From positions 1 to 46,283 of the forward strand of contig NZ_JAHHPM010000262.1 in NCBI RefSeq assembly GCF_024606345.1: DNA of 46,283 bases, given 5' to 3'. Below are positions 1 through 8,506 of this stretch, one piece after another. The stretch comes from Endozoicomonas sp. YOMI1. GTDB lineage: Bacteria > Pseudomonadota > Gammaproteobacteria > Pseudomonadales > Endozoicomonadaceae. Made by a program: the position numbers and the translations under genes. The notes under the pieces are model-generated. The model searched no databases, had not been told where the DNA came from, and saw only the letters and a list, made by a program, of their open reading frames with translations. Position 1 is the first letter of the stretch; each line of letters starts with the position of its first letter.

Positions 1-1185
1 GGCGGTGATATTAACAAGATACGTGCAGGAACCCTGTTAAACCTCCCTGAAGCCAGTCAATATGATCATCTTTATAAAGTAGCGGCTGGTGACAATGTCA
101 GTACGATTGCCTGGAGAATGCAGTATAAATATCCCCATCCCACTGGATGGCGAGGGATGATGCAACAGATTGTTTATATGAACCCCGGGGCTTTCACGGA
201 TGGTAATCCAAACAGGCTTCGGGCAAATGAAATACTGATCATGCCCAATGCCGGGGCCGTTGAGATTGAGGCGGAAAATCAAGAGTTGCCTGAGGAGCAA
301 CCAGAAATAAAGAAATCAAACGCTTATAATCGCATTAAGCGGCAAGAAATACGGCAGAAATTAGCAAACATAGCCAGGAAGAAGCCTTCTCCCTCTCTGC
401 AGCCATCAGAAGCACAGACACCAAATACCAATAACAGTAAGCCGGAAATAACACACCAGATGTTAGCAAAGCCAGACAGGATGAGGTTCTCTCCCACTCT
501 GGAGCGGCCAGAAGCACAGACATCAAATACTGATATTCACAGTAAGCCGCAAAAAAAGCAGCAGATGTTAGCAAAGCTAGCCCGAAAGATTCCATCGACT
601 CCTGAACAGCAGCCGGTTCAGGAGAAAGCAGAAACCATTTATAAAGTCACCGAAAGTGAAAGTCTTGCTGCTATTGCCCATAAGCTGATACCAGATTATC
701 CACAGTTCGACAGCTGGTATGCTTTACTTCAGGAACTGGCAAAGCTAAACCCCTCACTGTTTGTGAATAATGATATTAGCGCTATCAAAAGAGGCACTGT
801 GTTGCAGCTACCAGAAAAAAACGCCCCCAAGCAAAAAATGGATAGCACATCGACAAAATCCAAACCTGTTGAGCGTAATAAAGGCCAACCAATTAGCGTA
901 ACAAAACCTGAGGAAACCTCGGGGAATGTGACAACCCCTTCATACAACAAAATCAGTAACTCACTGCTATCCGGAATCGGTAAGACACCGGTATACAAGG
1001 TACCTGAGGGCTATACCATCAGCATGGTGGCTATTAAGCTGTTACCTCTGTATCCGGACTATGACAACTGGACATCCTTGATGAAAGCGATCTATAAACT
1101 CAACCCTGATGCTTTTATCAACAGAGATATCAACAAGCTCCGTGACAACAGCCGGTTGAAATTGCCCCGCAAGTTAAGCTCATGA
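1..1185 (+). CDS. FimV/LysM-like protein, 3' part only
   Basis: The frame is open from the first base, so the gene starts upstream of the window. The visible part has three LysM-like modules of the FimV type. Each begins with a YKV motif followed by a serine/isoleucine-rich stretch and ends with an 'NP-(D/G/S)-(A/L)-F...I..L..G..L.LP' signature, at about bases 73-250, 640-815 and 990-1170. The modules are joined by basic, Pro/Gln/Ser-rich linkers, one of which is tandemly duplicated. LysM-type modules bind peptidoglycan, and FimV-family proteins act at the cell envelope and pole. The role here is inferred. The stop is followed 66 bp later by mnmE. In many relatives yidC precedes mnmE, so this neighbour is unusual. 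Being partial, the signal peptide and any TM segment cannot be judged. Confidence 0.75.
   Translation, partial: GGDINKIRAGTLLNLPEASQYDHLYKVAAGDNVSTIAWRMQYKYPHPTGWRGMMQQIVYMNPGAFTDGNPNRLRANEILIMPNAGAVEIEAENQELPEEQPEIKKSNAYNRIKRQEIRQKLANIARKKPSPSLQPSEAQTPNTNNSKPEITHQMLAKPDRMRFSPTLERPEAQTSNTDIHSKPQKKQQMLAKLARKIPSTPEQQPVQEKAETIYKVTESESLAAIAHKLIPDYPQFDSWYALLQELAKLNPSLFVNNDISAIKRGTVLQLPEKNAPKQKMDSTSTKSKPVERNKGQPISVTKPEETSGNVTTPSYNKISNSLLSGIGKTPVYKVPEGYTISMVAIKLLPLYPDYDNWTSLMKAIYKLNPDAFINRDINKLRDNSRLKLPRKLSS
361..600 (+). repeat. In-frame tandem repeat in the LysM linker
   Basis: Units beginning 'TTAGCAAA' start at 361, 462 and 568. The first two are about 101 and 106 bp long and the third is cut short. 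They encode diverged copies of a linker starting LA(N/K) and containing (S/R)PEAQT-type and SKP motifs. The copies stay in frame, so the change lengthens the spacer between LysM modules and does not break the gene. Confidence 0.7.
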
Positions 1186-1251
1186 TCCTGTACTAAAACA
1201 GGCACCGGGCATAGACTATGCCATCGTTTTAGCAGTTACCGATGGCTCGTT

Positions 1252-2640
1252 ATGTCTGATTTCAGCAATCTTCACCAGGATACCATTGCCGCCCAGTCGA
1301 CAGCCCCCGGTCGGGGAGGCGTGGGTATTATTCGGGTGTCGGGTCCTGATGCCCTGGGTGTGGCAAGAGAAGTACTGAAATTAGAGCCAAAACCCCGGTT
1401 TGCCCACTACACCTCATTTCATGATGCTCATGGTCAGATATTGGATGAAGGCATAGCACTCTATTTTCCAAACCCCAACTCCTTTACCGGTGAGGATGTT
1501 CTTGAGCTTCAGGGACATGGTGGCCCCATCATCCTCGATATGCTGCTGAAACGCATTCTTGCTCTTGGCGTCCGTCAGGCAAACCCGGGGGAGTTCTCCG
1601 AGCGGGCTTTTCTGAATGATAAATTGGATCTTGCCCAGGCTGAGGCCATTGCTGACCTGATCGACAGTAGTTCAGAGCAAGCGGCACGCTCAGCCTTACG
1701 CTCACTTCAGGGAGCCTTTTCTCAACGGGTCAATGCACTGGTTGAGTCTTTGATCGAACTGAGAATCTACGTTGAGGCCGCTATAGATTTCCCGGAAGAG
1801 GAAATTGACTTCCTGAATGATGGCAAAGTCACCGGTGAGTTGGCCAGTATCTCGCAACAACTTGCTGAGGTTATCCGTGAAGCAGGGCAGGGAGCGATTC
1901 TCAGGGATGGTATGACCGTGGTGATTGCCGGTCGGCCCAATGCCGGAAAATCCAGCCTGATGAATGTTCTGGCTGGCCGGGAGACTGCCATTGTCACCGA
2001 TATTGCCGGCACCACCCGGGACGTATTGAAAGAGCATATTAATATCGATGGCATGCCGCTTCATGTGATTGATACCGCCGGTCTGCGTGAAACCGAAGAC
2101 AGAGTGGAACAGATGGGTGTAGAGCGGGCTTTTAAAGCCATTGAAGAAGCTGACCGGGTGTTGTTAATGGTGGATGGATCATCAACCGATGCAACCCATG
2201 CTCATGACATCTGGCCTGAGTTTGCCGACCGTTTGCCAGTACAGGAGAAACTGACGATTATTCGCAACAAAATCGACCTTACCGGCGAGCAGCCCGGATT
2301 TTCAGAGGTTGATGGTGTTCCGGTTATACGTCTCTGTGCCTGTAACGCTCAGAAAAGCGAGCACGGAGTTGGTACTCTCAGGAAGCATCTGAAAACCTGC
2401 ATGGGATTTGAAGGGGCAATGGAGGGCAGCTTTTCTGCCCGACGTCGCCACCTGGAAGCCTTGCGACAGGCGGGAGAGTATATTGAGAATGGTCGACAGC
2501 AACTGGAGCACCTTGGAGCAGGTGAACTGCTCGCTGAGGACCTTCGTCTTGCTCAGAAAGCCCTGGGAGAAATTACCGGTACCTTTTCCAGTGATGACCT
2601 GCTGGGTCGCATCTTTTCGTCCTTCTGTATTGGGAAGTAA
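1252..2640 (+). CDS. mnmE: tRNA modification GTPase MnmE
   Basis: MnmE works with MnmG to install the (carboxymethyl)aminomethyl group at C5 of U34 in tRNAs reading two-family-box codons, using a folate one-carbon donor and GTP hydrolysis. The 462-residue length fits the family (about 454 in E. coli). The N-terminal folate-binding domain starts with [20 protein letters not shown]. The G domain sits inside the helical domain: GRPNAGKSS near residues 227-235, then [13 protein letters not shown] and NKIDL. The C-terminus is the diagnostic CIGK, whose Cys is catalytic. No clear Shine-Dalgarno precedes the ATG. A small hairpin (CCATCG at 1221-1226 with CGATGG at 1240-1245) lies directly upstream. 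mnmG, its functional partner, lies 22 kb downstream on the same strand instead of next door. Confidence 0.97.
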   Translation: MSDFSNLHQDTIAAQSTAPGRGGVGIIRVSGPDALGVAREVLKLEPKPRFAHYTSFHDAHGQILDEGIALYFPNPNSFTGEDVLELQGHGGPIILDMLLKRILALGVRQANPGEFSERAFLNDKLDLAQAEAIADLIDSSSEQAARSALRSLQGAFSQRVNALVESLIELRIYVEAAIDFPEEEIDFLNDGKVTGELASISQQLAEVIREAGQGAILRDGMTVVIAGRPNAGKSSLMNVLAGRETAIVTDIAGTTRDVLKEHINIDGMPLHVIDTAGLRETEDRVEQMGVERAFKAIEEADRVLLMVDGSSTDATHAHDIWPEFADRLPVQEKLTIIRNKIDLTGEQPGFSEVDGVPVIRLCACNAQKSEHGVGTLRKHLKTCMGFEGAMEGSFSARRRHLEALRQAGEYIENGRQQLEHLGAGELLAEDLRLAQKALGEITGTFSSDDLLGRIFSSFCIGK

Positions 2641-2670
2641 CCGGTAAATACCGGATTTGGCAAACTGAAT

Positions 2671-2696
2671 AATCCACATTTTTCATAATGTGGATT
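2671..2696 (+). terminator. Hairpin after mnmE
   Basis: A perfect 10-bp stem, AATCCACATT (2671-2680) and AATGTGGATT (2687-2696), encloses a 6-nt loop 30 bp after the mnmE stop. The stem is AT-rich and no T-run follows, so it is a weak intrinsic terminator at best. It may instead protect the 3' end of the mRNA. Confidence 0.45.
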
Positions 2697-2771
2697 CAAT
2701 AAGCGTTTAAAGTCGGATTTATTGTTTTTTCGGGAAAAGAACTTCACAGCTATTCAACGGTCAGAGGCTGT

Positions 2772-4181
2772 ATGGGTACTAATATCGCTGATAATGCAGC
2801 TAATTCCGTTAACCAATATCCAGCAAAACCGCCTGATCACCCGACTGGAGAAAAAACTACGGAGGGGGTTTCGGTTGTTTCTCCGGAACAGGTGTCGCCT
2901 TTATTGGCATTGCCAAATGAACTCCTGGTTGAAATTGCTAACTACCTGCCTTTCGCTGATTTTAGAAGCCTGACTTTAACCAGTAGACGACTAACTACAC
3001 TTTTCAACACAGAAGAAAAACTGAAAAAACTGACCGTTCAATATTATGGCTCTGCCTCTGAAGCCTATAGAAAAATAATTGAAAGCAGGGATATACCCGC
3101 TGTTCCAGACAATAAAATTCATGACCCTTTATTACGGCTTGCTTATCATCGATACGTAAGCAATAAATACTTGGCTTCTCTGGAAAGTAATACCCTGCAA
3201 ACCTGCGTGGCGACACTGAGTGGGCATACTTTAGGGGTAAGCTCAGTCACGTTATTGGCCGATGGACGGCTGGCTTCCAGTGCTGGTGATAGCATAAAGG
3301 TGTGGGATCTGAGCAAGCCCGACGGGCAGCAATGCGTGATGACGCTGAATGGGCATACCCATTGGGTGTACTCTGTCATAGAATTGCCCGATGGGCGGCT
3401 GGCTTCCTGCTCTGAAGACAAAACCATAAAGGTGTGGGATCTGAGCAAGCCCGACGGGTACCGATGCGTGGCAACGCTGAATGAGCATACCGAGGTTATA
3501 GAATCAGTTACGCTATTGCCCGATGGGCGGCTGGCTTCCGGCTCTGATGATGAGACTATTAAGGTGTGGGATCTGAGCAAACCCGACGGGCAGCAATGCG
3601 TGGTGACGCTGAATGGGCATACCGATTTGGTGACCTGTGTTAGAACATTGCCCGATGGGCGGCTGGCTTCCTACTCTCTTGACGAGACTATTAAGGTGTG
3701 GGATCTGAGCAAGCCCGACGGGCAGCAATGCGTGGCGACGCTGGATCTGAAACCCGGGATATCCAAATTCACGCCATTGCCCGATGGGCGGCTGGCTTGC
3801 TGTGTAGAAAATACCGTAAGGGTGATGGGGCTGAAGCTCGGCGTGAAGGAACAGGTGTTGACACTGAGTGGGCATACCGAATACGTGAACTCAGTTACGC
3901 CATTGCCCGATGGGCGGCTGGCTTGCTGTGTAGACAATACCGTAATGGTGTGTGATCTGAGCAAGCCCGACGGGCAGCAATGCGTGGCGACGCTGAATGG
4001 GCATACCGACGAGGTGAACTTTGTTACACCCTTGCCCGGTGGGCGACTGGCTTCCTGCTCTTCTGACAAGACCATAAGGATTTGGGATCTGGGCAAGCCA
4101 GACGGGCGACAATGCGTGGTAACGCTGAATGGGCAGCCGACTTCCTGGTCCCCTCCTCCAAAAAGAAGAAAAATCATTTAA
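2772..4181 (+). CDS. F-box/WD40 repeat protein, copy 1
   Basis: A 469-residue eukaryote-like protein. After a polar N-terminal leader, residues about 44-80 form an F-box-like segment (LPNELLVEIANYLPFADF...LTSRRL). F-box domains dock onto SKP1 in SCF ubiquitin ligases. From about residue 143 there are seven WD40 repeats of about 43 residues, each with GH near the start and most ending IKVWDL. The fifth and sixth are degenerate (MGL and CDL instead of WDL). Seven repeats suffice for one closed propeller. The tail is PPPKRRKII, a basic nuclear-localisation-like motif (bases 4161-4178). No signal peptide or TM segment is visible. An effector or host-interaction role is inferred from the domain pair, which resembles eukaryotic Fbxw substrate receptors. 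Secretion is not shown by the sequence. Confidence 0.85.
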   Translation: MGTNIADNAANSVNQYPAKPPDHPTGEKTTEGVSVVSPEQVSPLLALPNELLVEIANYLPFADFRSLTLTSRRLTTLFNTEEKLKKLTVQYYGSASEAYRKIIESRDIPAVPDNKIHDPLLRLAYHRYVSNKYLASLESNTLQTCVATLSGHTLGVSSVTLLADGRLASSAGDSIKVWDLSKPDGQQCVMTLNGHTHWVYSVIELPDGRLASCSEDKTIKVWDLSKPDGYRCVATLNEHTEVIESVTLLPDGRLASGSDDETIKVWDLSKPDGQQCVVTLNGHTDLVTCVRTLPDGRLASYSLDETIKVWDLSKPDGQQCVATLDLKPGISKFTPLPDGRLACCVENTVRVMGLKLGVKEQVLTLSGHTEYVNSVTPLPDGRLACCVDNTVMVCDLSKPDGQQCVATLNGHTDEVNFVTPLPGGRLASCSSDKTIRIWDLGKPDGRQCVVTLNGQPTSWSPPPKRRKII

Positions 4182-4265
4182 TGATGTAAAAAATACCAGA
4201 GGTCTGAACTGAAAATTGCCGCGCAATGGCCTGCCTTAAGTCCTTATCCTGTTTTCAGAACCGGA

Positions 4266-4305
4266 TTCCTGCACTCATTAATTCATTTATTAAGTTAACG
4301 ACATT
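4266..4305 (+). repeat. Dispersed repeat, copy A
   Basis: Forty bases that match 8464-8506 with gaps. Both begin with ttcctgca and end with TTTATTAAGTTAACGAC followed by A/G-TT; the last 20 bases differ at one position. Copy B overlaps the stop codon of the fhuB-like gene. Origin unknown. Confidence 0.5.
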
Positions 4306-4365
4306 TTTATAGTCGGGTTGGGAGGTGAATAGGGCTTTACTCTTTATTGGGGCAGAGTGATATAA

Positions 4366-4377
4366 CCTGAATTCAGG
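4366..4377. promoter_or_regulatory. Palindrome CCTGAATTCAGG
   Basis: Perfect 12-bp palindrome 60 bp before the start of F-box/WD40 copy 2, directly after a possible -10 (TATAAC). The same 12-mer occurs at 12331-12342 before fhuC. The first nine bases also occur at 12431 and at 24358 before fbpA. It may be an operator, but no regulator can be named. Confidence 0.3.
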
Positions 4378-4437
4378 CAAGTTGATTTTTGCATTTCCGG
4401 GAAGGAACTTTAGAGCTGTTTACCAGTCAGAGATGGT

Positions 4438-5949
4438 GTGAAAAAAAATATCGCTAATAATAATGATGCCATTTCCCCTAACCACTACCAGGGAAGCTAC
4501 CCGTCTGGTAACCAGACAGGAGAAAGAACTACGGAGGGGGTTTCGGTGGTTCCTCCGCAACAGGTGTCGCCTTTTCTGAAATTGCCAAATGAGCTTCTGA
4601 TTAAAATTTCCGACTACCTGACTTTCGTTGATTTTAGTCGCCTGACCATAACAAGTAAGGGCTTGATTACCCGTTTCAACACAGAAGCAAAACTGAAAAA
4701 ACTGGCCTTGCAATATTATGGCTCTGCCCTTGAAGCCTATAGGAAGATAATTGAAGACAGGGATATACATATACCTGCTGTACCAAACAATGAAATTGAT
4801 GACCGGTTATTATGGCTTGTTTATCATCGATACCTAAGCAATCAATACCTGGCTTCTCTGGAAAATCATACCTGGCAAGCCTGGGTGGCGTCGAAAAGGT
4901 ATACCGTCGAAATGAACTCAGGCACCGCATTGGCCGATGAACGACCGGCTTCCTGCCTACGGCTTGCTGATCATCGAAACGCAAGTAATAAATACCTGAT
5001 GTCTCTGGGAATTAATACCCAAAAAACCTGCGTGGCGACACTCAATGGCCATACTGACAGGGTGAACTCAGTCACGGCATTGGCCGATGGGCGGCTGGTT
5101 TCCTGCTCTACTGACAAGACCCTGAAATTGTGGGATCTGAACCAGCCCGACGGGCAGCAATGCGTGGCGACGCTCAATGGACATACAGGCAAGGTGAACT
5201 CAGTCACGACATTGCCCGACGGGCGGCTGGTTTCCTGCTCTACTGACAAGACCCTGAAGGTGTGGGATCTGAACCAGCCCGACGGGCAGGAGTGCGTAGC
5301 GACGCTCAATGGACATACAGGCAGGGTGAACTCAGTCACGACACTGGCCGATGGGCGGCTGGTTTCCTGCTCTGATGACAGGACCGTAAAGGTCTGGGAT
5401 CTGAACCAGCCCGACGGGCAGCAATGCGTGGCGACGCTGAATAGTCATCAGTCATGGGTGTACTGCGTCACGCAATTGCCTGACGGGCTGCTGGTTTCCT
5501 CCTCGGCGGACGAGACCATAAAGGTGTGGGATCTGAGCAATTTCCGGGGGCCACCATGCGTGGCAACGTTGCATGGGCATGCCGGCTGGGTGAACTCAGT
5601 TGCGCCATTGGCCAGTAAGCAGCTGGTTTCCTGCGGTGATGACAAAACCATAAAGGTGTGGGATCTGGACAATCTTTACAGGCAGCCCTGCGTGGCGACG
5701 CTGCATGGGCATACCAGCTGGGTGAAATCAGTCACGTTATTGCCCGATGGGCGACTGGCTTCCTGCTCTTTTGACAATACCGTAAGGGTATGGGATCTGA
5801 GCTTGCCCGACGGAGAGCCCTGCGTGGCAACGCTGCATGGGCATACCGAAAGCGTGATCTTTGTTACGTCATTGCCCGGTGGGCGGCTGGCTTCCTGCTC
5901 TCATGACCGGACCGTAAGGGTGTGGGATCTGAGAGAGCCCGACGGGTAG
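4438..5949 (+). CDS. F-box/WD40 repeat protein, copy 2
   Basis: A 503-residue paralogue of the preceding gene. Start is GTG at 4438, because the nearby ATG at 4433 runs into a stop; alignment with copy 1 supports this start. The F-box-like segment is at about residues 46-82 (LPNELLIKISDYLTFVDF). A stretch resembling 'YHR/DHR...SN.YL.SL' then appears twice (bases about 4815-4950 and 4965-5035), so the linker between F-box and propeller has been duplicated. Seven well-kept WD40 repeats follow, each with GH or SH and a WDL end, more regular than in copy 1. The protein stops at TAG (5947) right after repeat 7 and lacks the PPPKRRKII tail. A decayed version of the missing tail lies downstream. The function is inferred to be like copy 1: SKP1-type docking plus a binding propeller. 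Confidence 0.8.
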   Translation: MKKNIANNNDAISPNHYQGSYPSGNQTGERTTEGVSVVPPQQVSPFLKLPNELLIKISDYLTFVDFSRLTITSKGLITRFNTEAKLKKLALQYYGSALEAYRKIIEDRDIHIPAVPNNEIDDRLLWLVYHRYLSNQYLASLENHTWQAWVASKRYTVEMNSGTALADERPASCLRLADHRNASNKYLMSLGINTQKTCVATLNGHTDRVNSVTALADGRLVSCSTDKTLKLWDLNQPDGQQCVATLNGHTGKVNSVTTLPDGRLVSCSTDKTLKVWDLNQPDGQECVATLNGHTGRVNSVTTLADGRLVSCSDDRTVKVWDLNQPDGQQCVATLNSHQSWVYCVTQLPDGLLVSSSADETIKVWDLSNFRGPPCVATLHGHAGWVNSVAPLASKQLVSCGDDKTIKVWDLDNLYRQPCVATLHGHTSWVKSVTLLPDGRLASCSFDNTVRVWDLSLPDGEPCVATLHGHTESVIFVTSLPGGRLASCSHDRTVRVWDLREPDG

Positions 5950-6070
5950 GATAGCCATGGATGGCGGCGTAGAATGTGCATACCGATGGGGTGAAGCAAG
6001 TCACGGATGGCTGGCTTCCTGTTCCCCCTCCCTCCGTAAGCGAAGAAAAATCGTTGCTTTATCATGTAAA
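5950..6070 (+). pseudogene. Decayed 3' end of F-box/WD40 copy 2
   Basis: Downstream of the TAG, the DNA still resembles a WD40 unit ('gcataccgatggggtgaa', 'gatggctggcttcctg') and then the copy-1 tail. 'aagcgaagaaaaatcgtt' would read KRRKIV but is out of frame. The gene therefore once extended further and lost its C-terminus to a stop plus small deletions. Confidence 0.6.
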
Positions 6071-6071
6071 A

Positions 6072-6203
6072 AATACCAGTCCTGCTTTCTAACTCCCGTG
6101 ATGAGCATAAAGGTTTGAGCCTTAAAACCAGACGACAATCGCCAACACAGGATTAGGCTCAAATCTTCGGCGAAACAGGAGATTAGAAAGTTCGACTGGT
6201 ATT
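6072..6203. repeat. Long imperfect inverted repeat (hairpin or MITE-like)
   Basis: The outer arms are 6072-6092 and 6183-6203. They pair at 18 of 21 positions, with all three mismatches in the middle. Inner arms GGTTTGAGCCT (6112-6122) and AGGCTCAAATC (6155-6165) pair at 10 of 11. The whole 132-bp segment can fold as one interrupted hairpin. It lies between two convergent genes, and its right end includes part of the stop codon of the iutA-like gene. It could be a two-way terminator, a structured RNA or a small non-autonomous element; no clear target-site duplication is visible. Confidence 0.6.
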
Positions 6204-8397
6204 AGTACTCAACTCTGTAACTCAGGTTATAGGCTCGACCTTCAGCCTTGTGTGCACTGATACCGCTATAGGTTGTCCTTGCCCACTGGCTGTATACGGT
6301 CTCGTAGTCCTTATTCAACAGATTGGTTATTCCTGCTTTAACAGTGCCCACCGGGAGATCATAGGAAACCAGAAGGTCAACGGTTGTGTATCCATTAATG
6401 TCACGGTCTGTCACTTTCTGGGTGCTGGAGCTGTAACTTTTCCCCTTGTCATAATCCAGGAAGGTCATGGATTGCAGGCGGACATTAAGGTCTCCCTGAT
6501 CATAAGCGACAAACGTTGTGAATTTCTCCGGTGAGACATCCGCCGCTTGCAGATCCAGCCACTCCCCTATTTCCTTGTAATAGCTGCGCCCTTCAGTAAA
6601 GGCGTAAGTACCCCCAACGTACCAGTAATCATTCAGGAAATATTCAATAGCCCCCTCAATACCGTAGACTTTTCTTTTTTGATCCAGCAGGTCTACATTA
6701 TTGTTTACAAAGGTGATGGTTTTATCCGATTCATTGTAGAAGGTAGAGACATTGGCAAAGATATTTTCAAAGCTACCCCGCCATCCAAGCTCAAAACTAT
6801 CCGTCTTGATGGCATCAAGGTTTGCTTCAGAAATATTGGTTCGCGGGAGCGGCAGGCTATTAGGAAGACGACTAACCGGGGAGACCGTATCACGCAGAAT
6901 TCTCGACACATCGGGCACGTCAAAACCCTGAGAGTAATTAGCGAACAGCTCATTACTTTGATTAAGGCGGAAGACCAAGCCAAGATTAAATAGCGTATCG
7001 TCGTATTTCCTAACGGCACCTTCCAGCGGCGTTCTTAATGCCTCTTGTTGCATAAACCAGGTTTCAGCGAGAGGCATATGATCACTGATATCTACCCTTG
7101 CACGCTCATGCCTGATACCGCCATTCAGCGTCAGCTGTGTGGTTAAATCATAGGAGGTTTGCAAATAAAGCCCAAGGGTTTTGGTTTCAACATCAGGACC
7201 ATATTCATACTCTGGACCATCGGGCTTAATAACTCTGCCACCACTGGCATTGTATTCAGCTAAATCATGCAGTTGCCCTCTTTGCTCGCCATCATCAACA
7301 TCATAATCAAGACCGTAGGAAAGCCTGAGCTGGTTATTCAGCGAACGGTCAAGGTTCAGTTTTAATCCAAAAACTTCGGCGGTAGACGTCGATTGGTTTA
7401 AAAATGTACCGACATTTCGAATGACATTGGGATAGGGAAAGAATCTGGCTTCACGCTCCCGATAGTAGGTCTGGGCCTGGAGGTTATTGCCCAGGAAATC
7501 GTCGTCTTTATAAACAAGGTCAATAGACTGCCGCTGACTGTAAGGCTGATTTTCCAGCTCAAGTCCTTTCAGGGCTGCGGGTGAGTCTGCAATACTAGAT
7601 GAAGTGTCTGGCGCATAATCAGAATCCATCTGGTCATCAAAGAATTGCAGCGTTGCCTCCAGTCGCTGCTGGTCGGTCAGGTCATACCCAAGTTTAACCA
7701 GTGCATCTTTGCTATCGGTATCCATGCGGCTGACCTGGGATGGGTCAGGGTTAACCCGGTTACCGTCTGCATCAAAAATACCGCCACGACTTTCGTAGGT
7801 GCCACTGAGCAGGTAGTCAAAGGCACCGGAGTGGCCACTGATATTCTGGTTAAGTGTCCAGGTGGTCAGTTCATCACCAGATACTTTGAATCCTGCTTCC
7901 GAAGCAAACTGTAACTCATCGGTTTCAGGTTTACGGGTAATCACATTGATAATCCCGCCGGTAGCGCCACCACCATAAATTGCACTGGCACCAGAGATAA
8001 TCTCGATGCGTTCAATATTTTCTGGCCGGATAGAGTTCAGTTGTCGACTGATCTGACGGTTCTCCGTTTGAGCAATGCCATCGATCAGGATCAATGCTCT
8101 ACGGCCACGGAGACTCTGGGTTCTGTCTGTCACCGTTTGCGTGCTGGGCCCAAACCCGGGAATCACCTGTTCAAGAACATCCGCCAGCTTCTGTCCTGGC
8201 TGGGACTGCTGAATAATCTCTTGCTGGCCGATCACCTGAACTGTACCCGAAACATTGGAGACGCTGGATTCTGACCGGGAGGCGGTAACGACTACCTGGT
8301 CTAAGGTCGTCACCGCTGGCTCTGAAGCTGCTGTCGCCTGAGCGGCGGTAACCAGAGAAATCGCCATCATTATTAGTGGCACTTTTTTACTCTTCAT
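6202..8397 (-). CDS. iutA: TonB-dependent aerobactin-type receptor (IutA-like)
   Basis: A 731-residue outer-membrane receptor that would import a ferric siderophore using TonB energy. It has a signal peptide (MKSKKVPLIMMAISL..., Ala-rich cleavage region near residue 23), a TonB-box-like LDQVVVTAS and a plug domain. The plug contains RGRRALILIDG, SRQLNSI and IEIISGASAIYGGGATGGII, which match the E. coli aerobactin receptor IutA closely. A 22-strand-type barrel follows, with IutA-like blocks DINGYTTVDLLVSYDLPVG and a C-terminal aromatic Tyr. The gene follows the fhuB-like gene by 98 bp on the same strand and has its own Fur-box-like site, so it can be transcribed alone. With iucABCD nearby, the likely ligand is aerobactin or a close citrate-hydroxamate relative. 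Confidence 0.92.
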   Translation of the reverse strand: MKSKKVPLIMMAISLVTAAQATAASEPAVTTLDQVVVTASRSESSVSNVSGTVQVIGQQEIIQQSQPGQKLADVLEQVIPGFGPSTQTVTDRTQSLRGRRALILIDGIAQTENRQISRQLNSIRPENIERIEIISGASAIYGGGATGGIINVITRKPETDELQFASEAGFKVSGDELTTWTLNQNISGHSGAFDYLLSGTYESRGGIFDADGNRVNPDPSQVSRMDTDSKDALVKLGYDLTDQQRLEATLQFFDDQMDSDYAPDTSSSIADSPAALKGLELENQPYSQRQSIDLVYKDDDFLGNNLQAQTYYREREARFFPYPNVIRNVGTFLNQSTSTAEVFGLKLNLDRSLNNQLRLSYGLDYDVDDGEQRGQLHDLAEYNASGGRVIKPDGPEYEYGPDVETKTLGLYLQTSYDLTTQLTLNGGIRHERARVDISDHMPLAETWFMQQEALRTPLEGAVRKYDDTLFNLGLVFRLNQSNELFANYSQGFDVPDVSRILRDTVSPVSRLPNSLPLPRTNISEANLDAIKTDSFELGWRGSFENIFANVSTFYNESDKTITFVNNNVDLLDQKRKVYGIEGAIEYFLNDYWYVGGTYAFTEGRSYYKEIGEWLDLQAADVSPEKFTTFVAYDQGDLNVRLQSMTFLDYDKGKSYSSSTQKVTDRDINGYTTVDLLVSYDLPVGTVKAGITNLLNKDYETVYSQWARTTYSGISAHKAEGRAYNLSYRVEY

Positions 8398-8414
8398 TTT
8401 ACGACTTTCCCATG

Positions 8415-8433
8415 TGTAATGATTGCCATTCTT
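8415..8433 (-). promoter_or_regulatory. Fur-box-like operator before iutA
   Basis: On the minus strand, AAGAATGGCAATCATTACA matches the 19-bp Fur consensus (GATAATGATAATCATTATC) at 13 positions. It ends 18 bp before the iutA-like start codon. Iron-dependent repression is inferred. Confidence 0.6.
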
Positions 8434-8463
8434 GCTGAGTCCATATAATTATTCAGGACCTGC

Positions 8464-8506
8464 TTCCTGCAGGCCTCTTTACTTCTTTTATTAAGTTAAC
8501 GACGTT
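8464..8506 (+). repeat. Dispersed repeat, copy B
   Basis: Matches 4266-4305. Its right part encodes the last codons (…IQRR) and the stop of the fhuB-like gene on the minus strand. Confidence 0.45.

Larger units (their letters stand above)
4182..4437. other. Spacer between the two F-box/WD40 genes
   Basis: No gene is visible. The first bases keep the gene tail 'gtaaaaaataccag' that also follows the WD40 remnant of copy 2 (after 6064). The spacer contains one copy of a dispersed repeat (4266-4305) and the palindrome CCTGAATTCAGG (4366-4377). Just before the copy-2 start it is homologous to the sequence before copy 1 (for example 'cagtcagag' against 'cggtcagag'), so the duplication included the upstream region. 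TATAAC at 4361-4366 is a possible -10 element. Confidence 0.5.

Noticed and set aside
3004-4226. Several long minus-strand open frames opposite the WD40 repeats
   Set aside because: They repeat with the same period as the WD40 units and encode Cys/Pro/Ser-rich shadows. The plus-strand frames carry the conserved domains.
3200-5940. Regularly spaced repeats that might suggest a CRISPR array
   Set aside because: The roughly 126-bp period encodes WD40 blades in one open frame; there are no short identical repeats with unique spacers.
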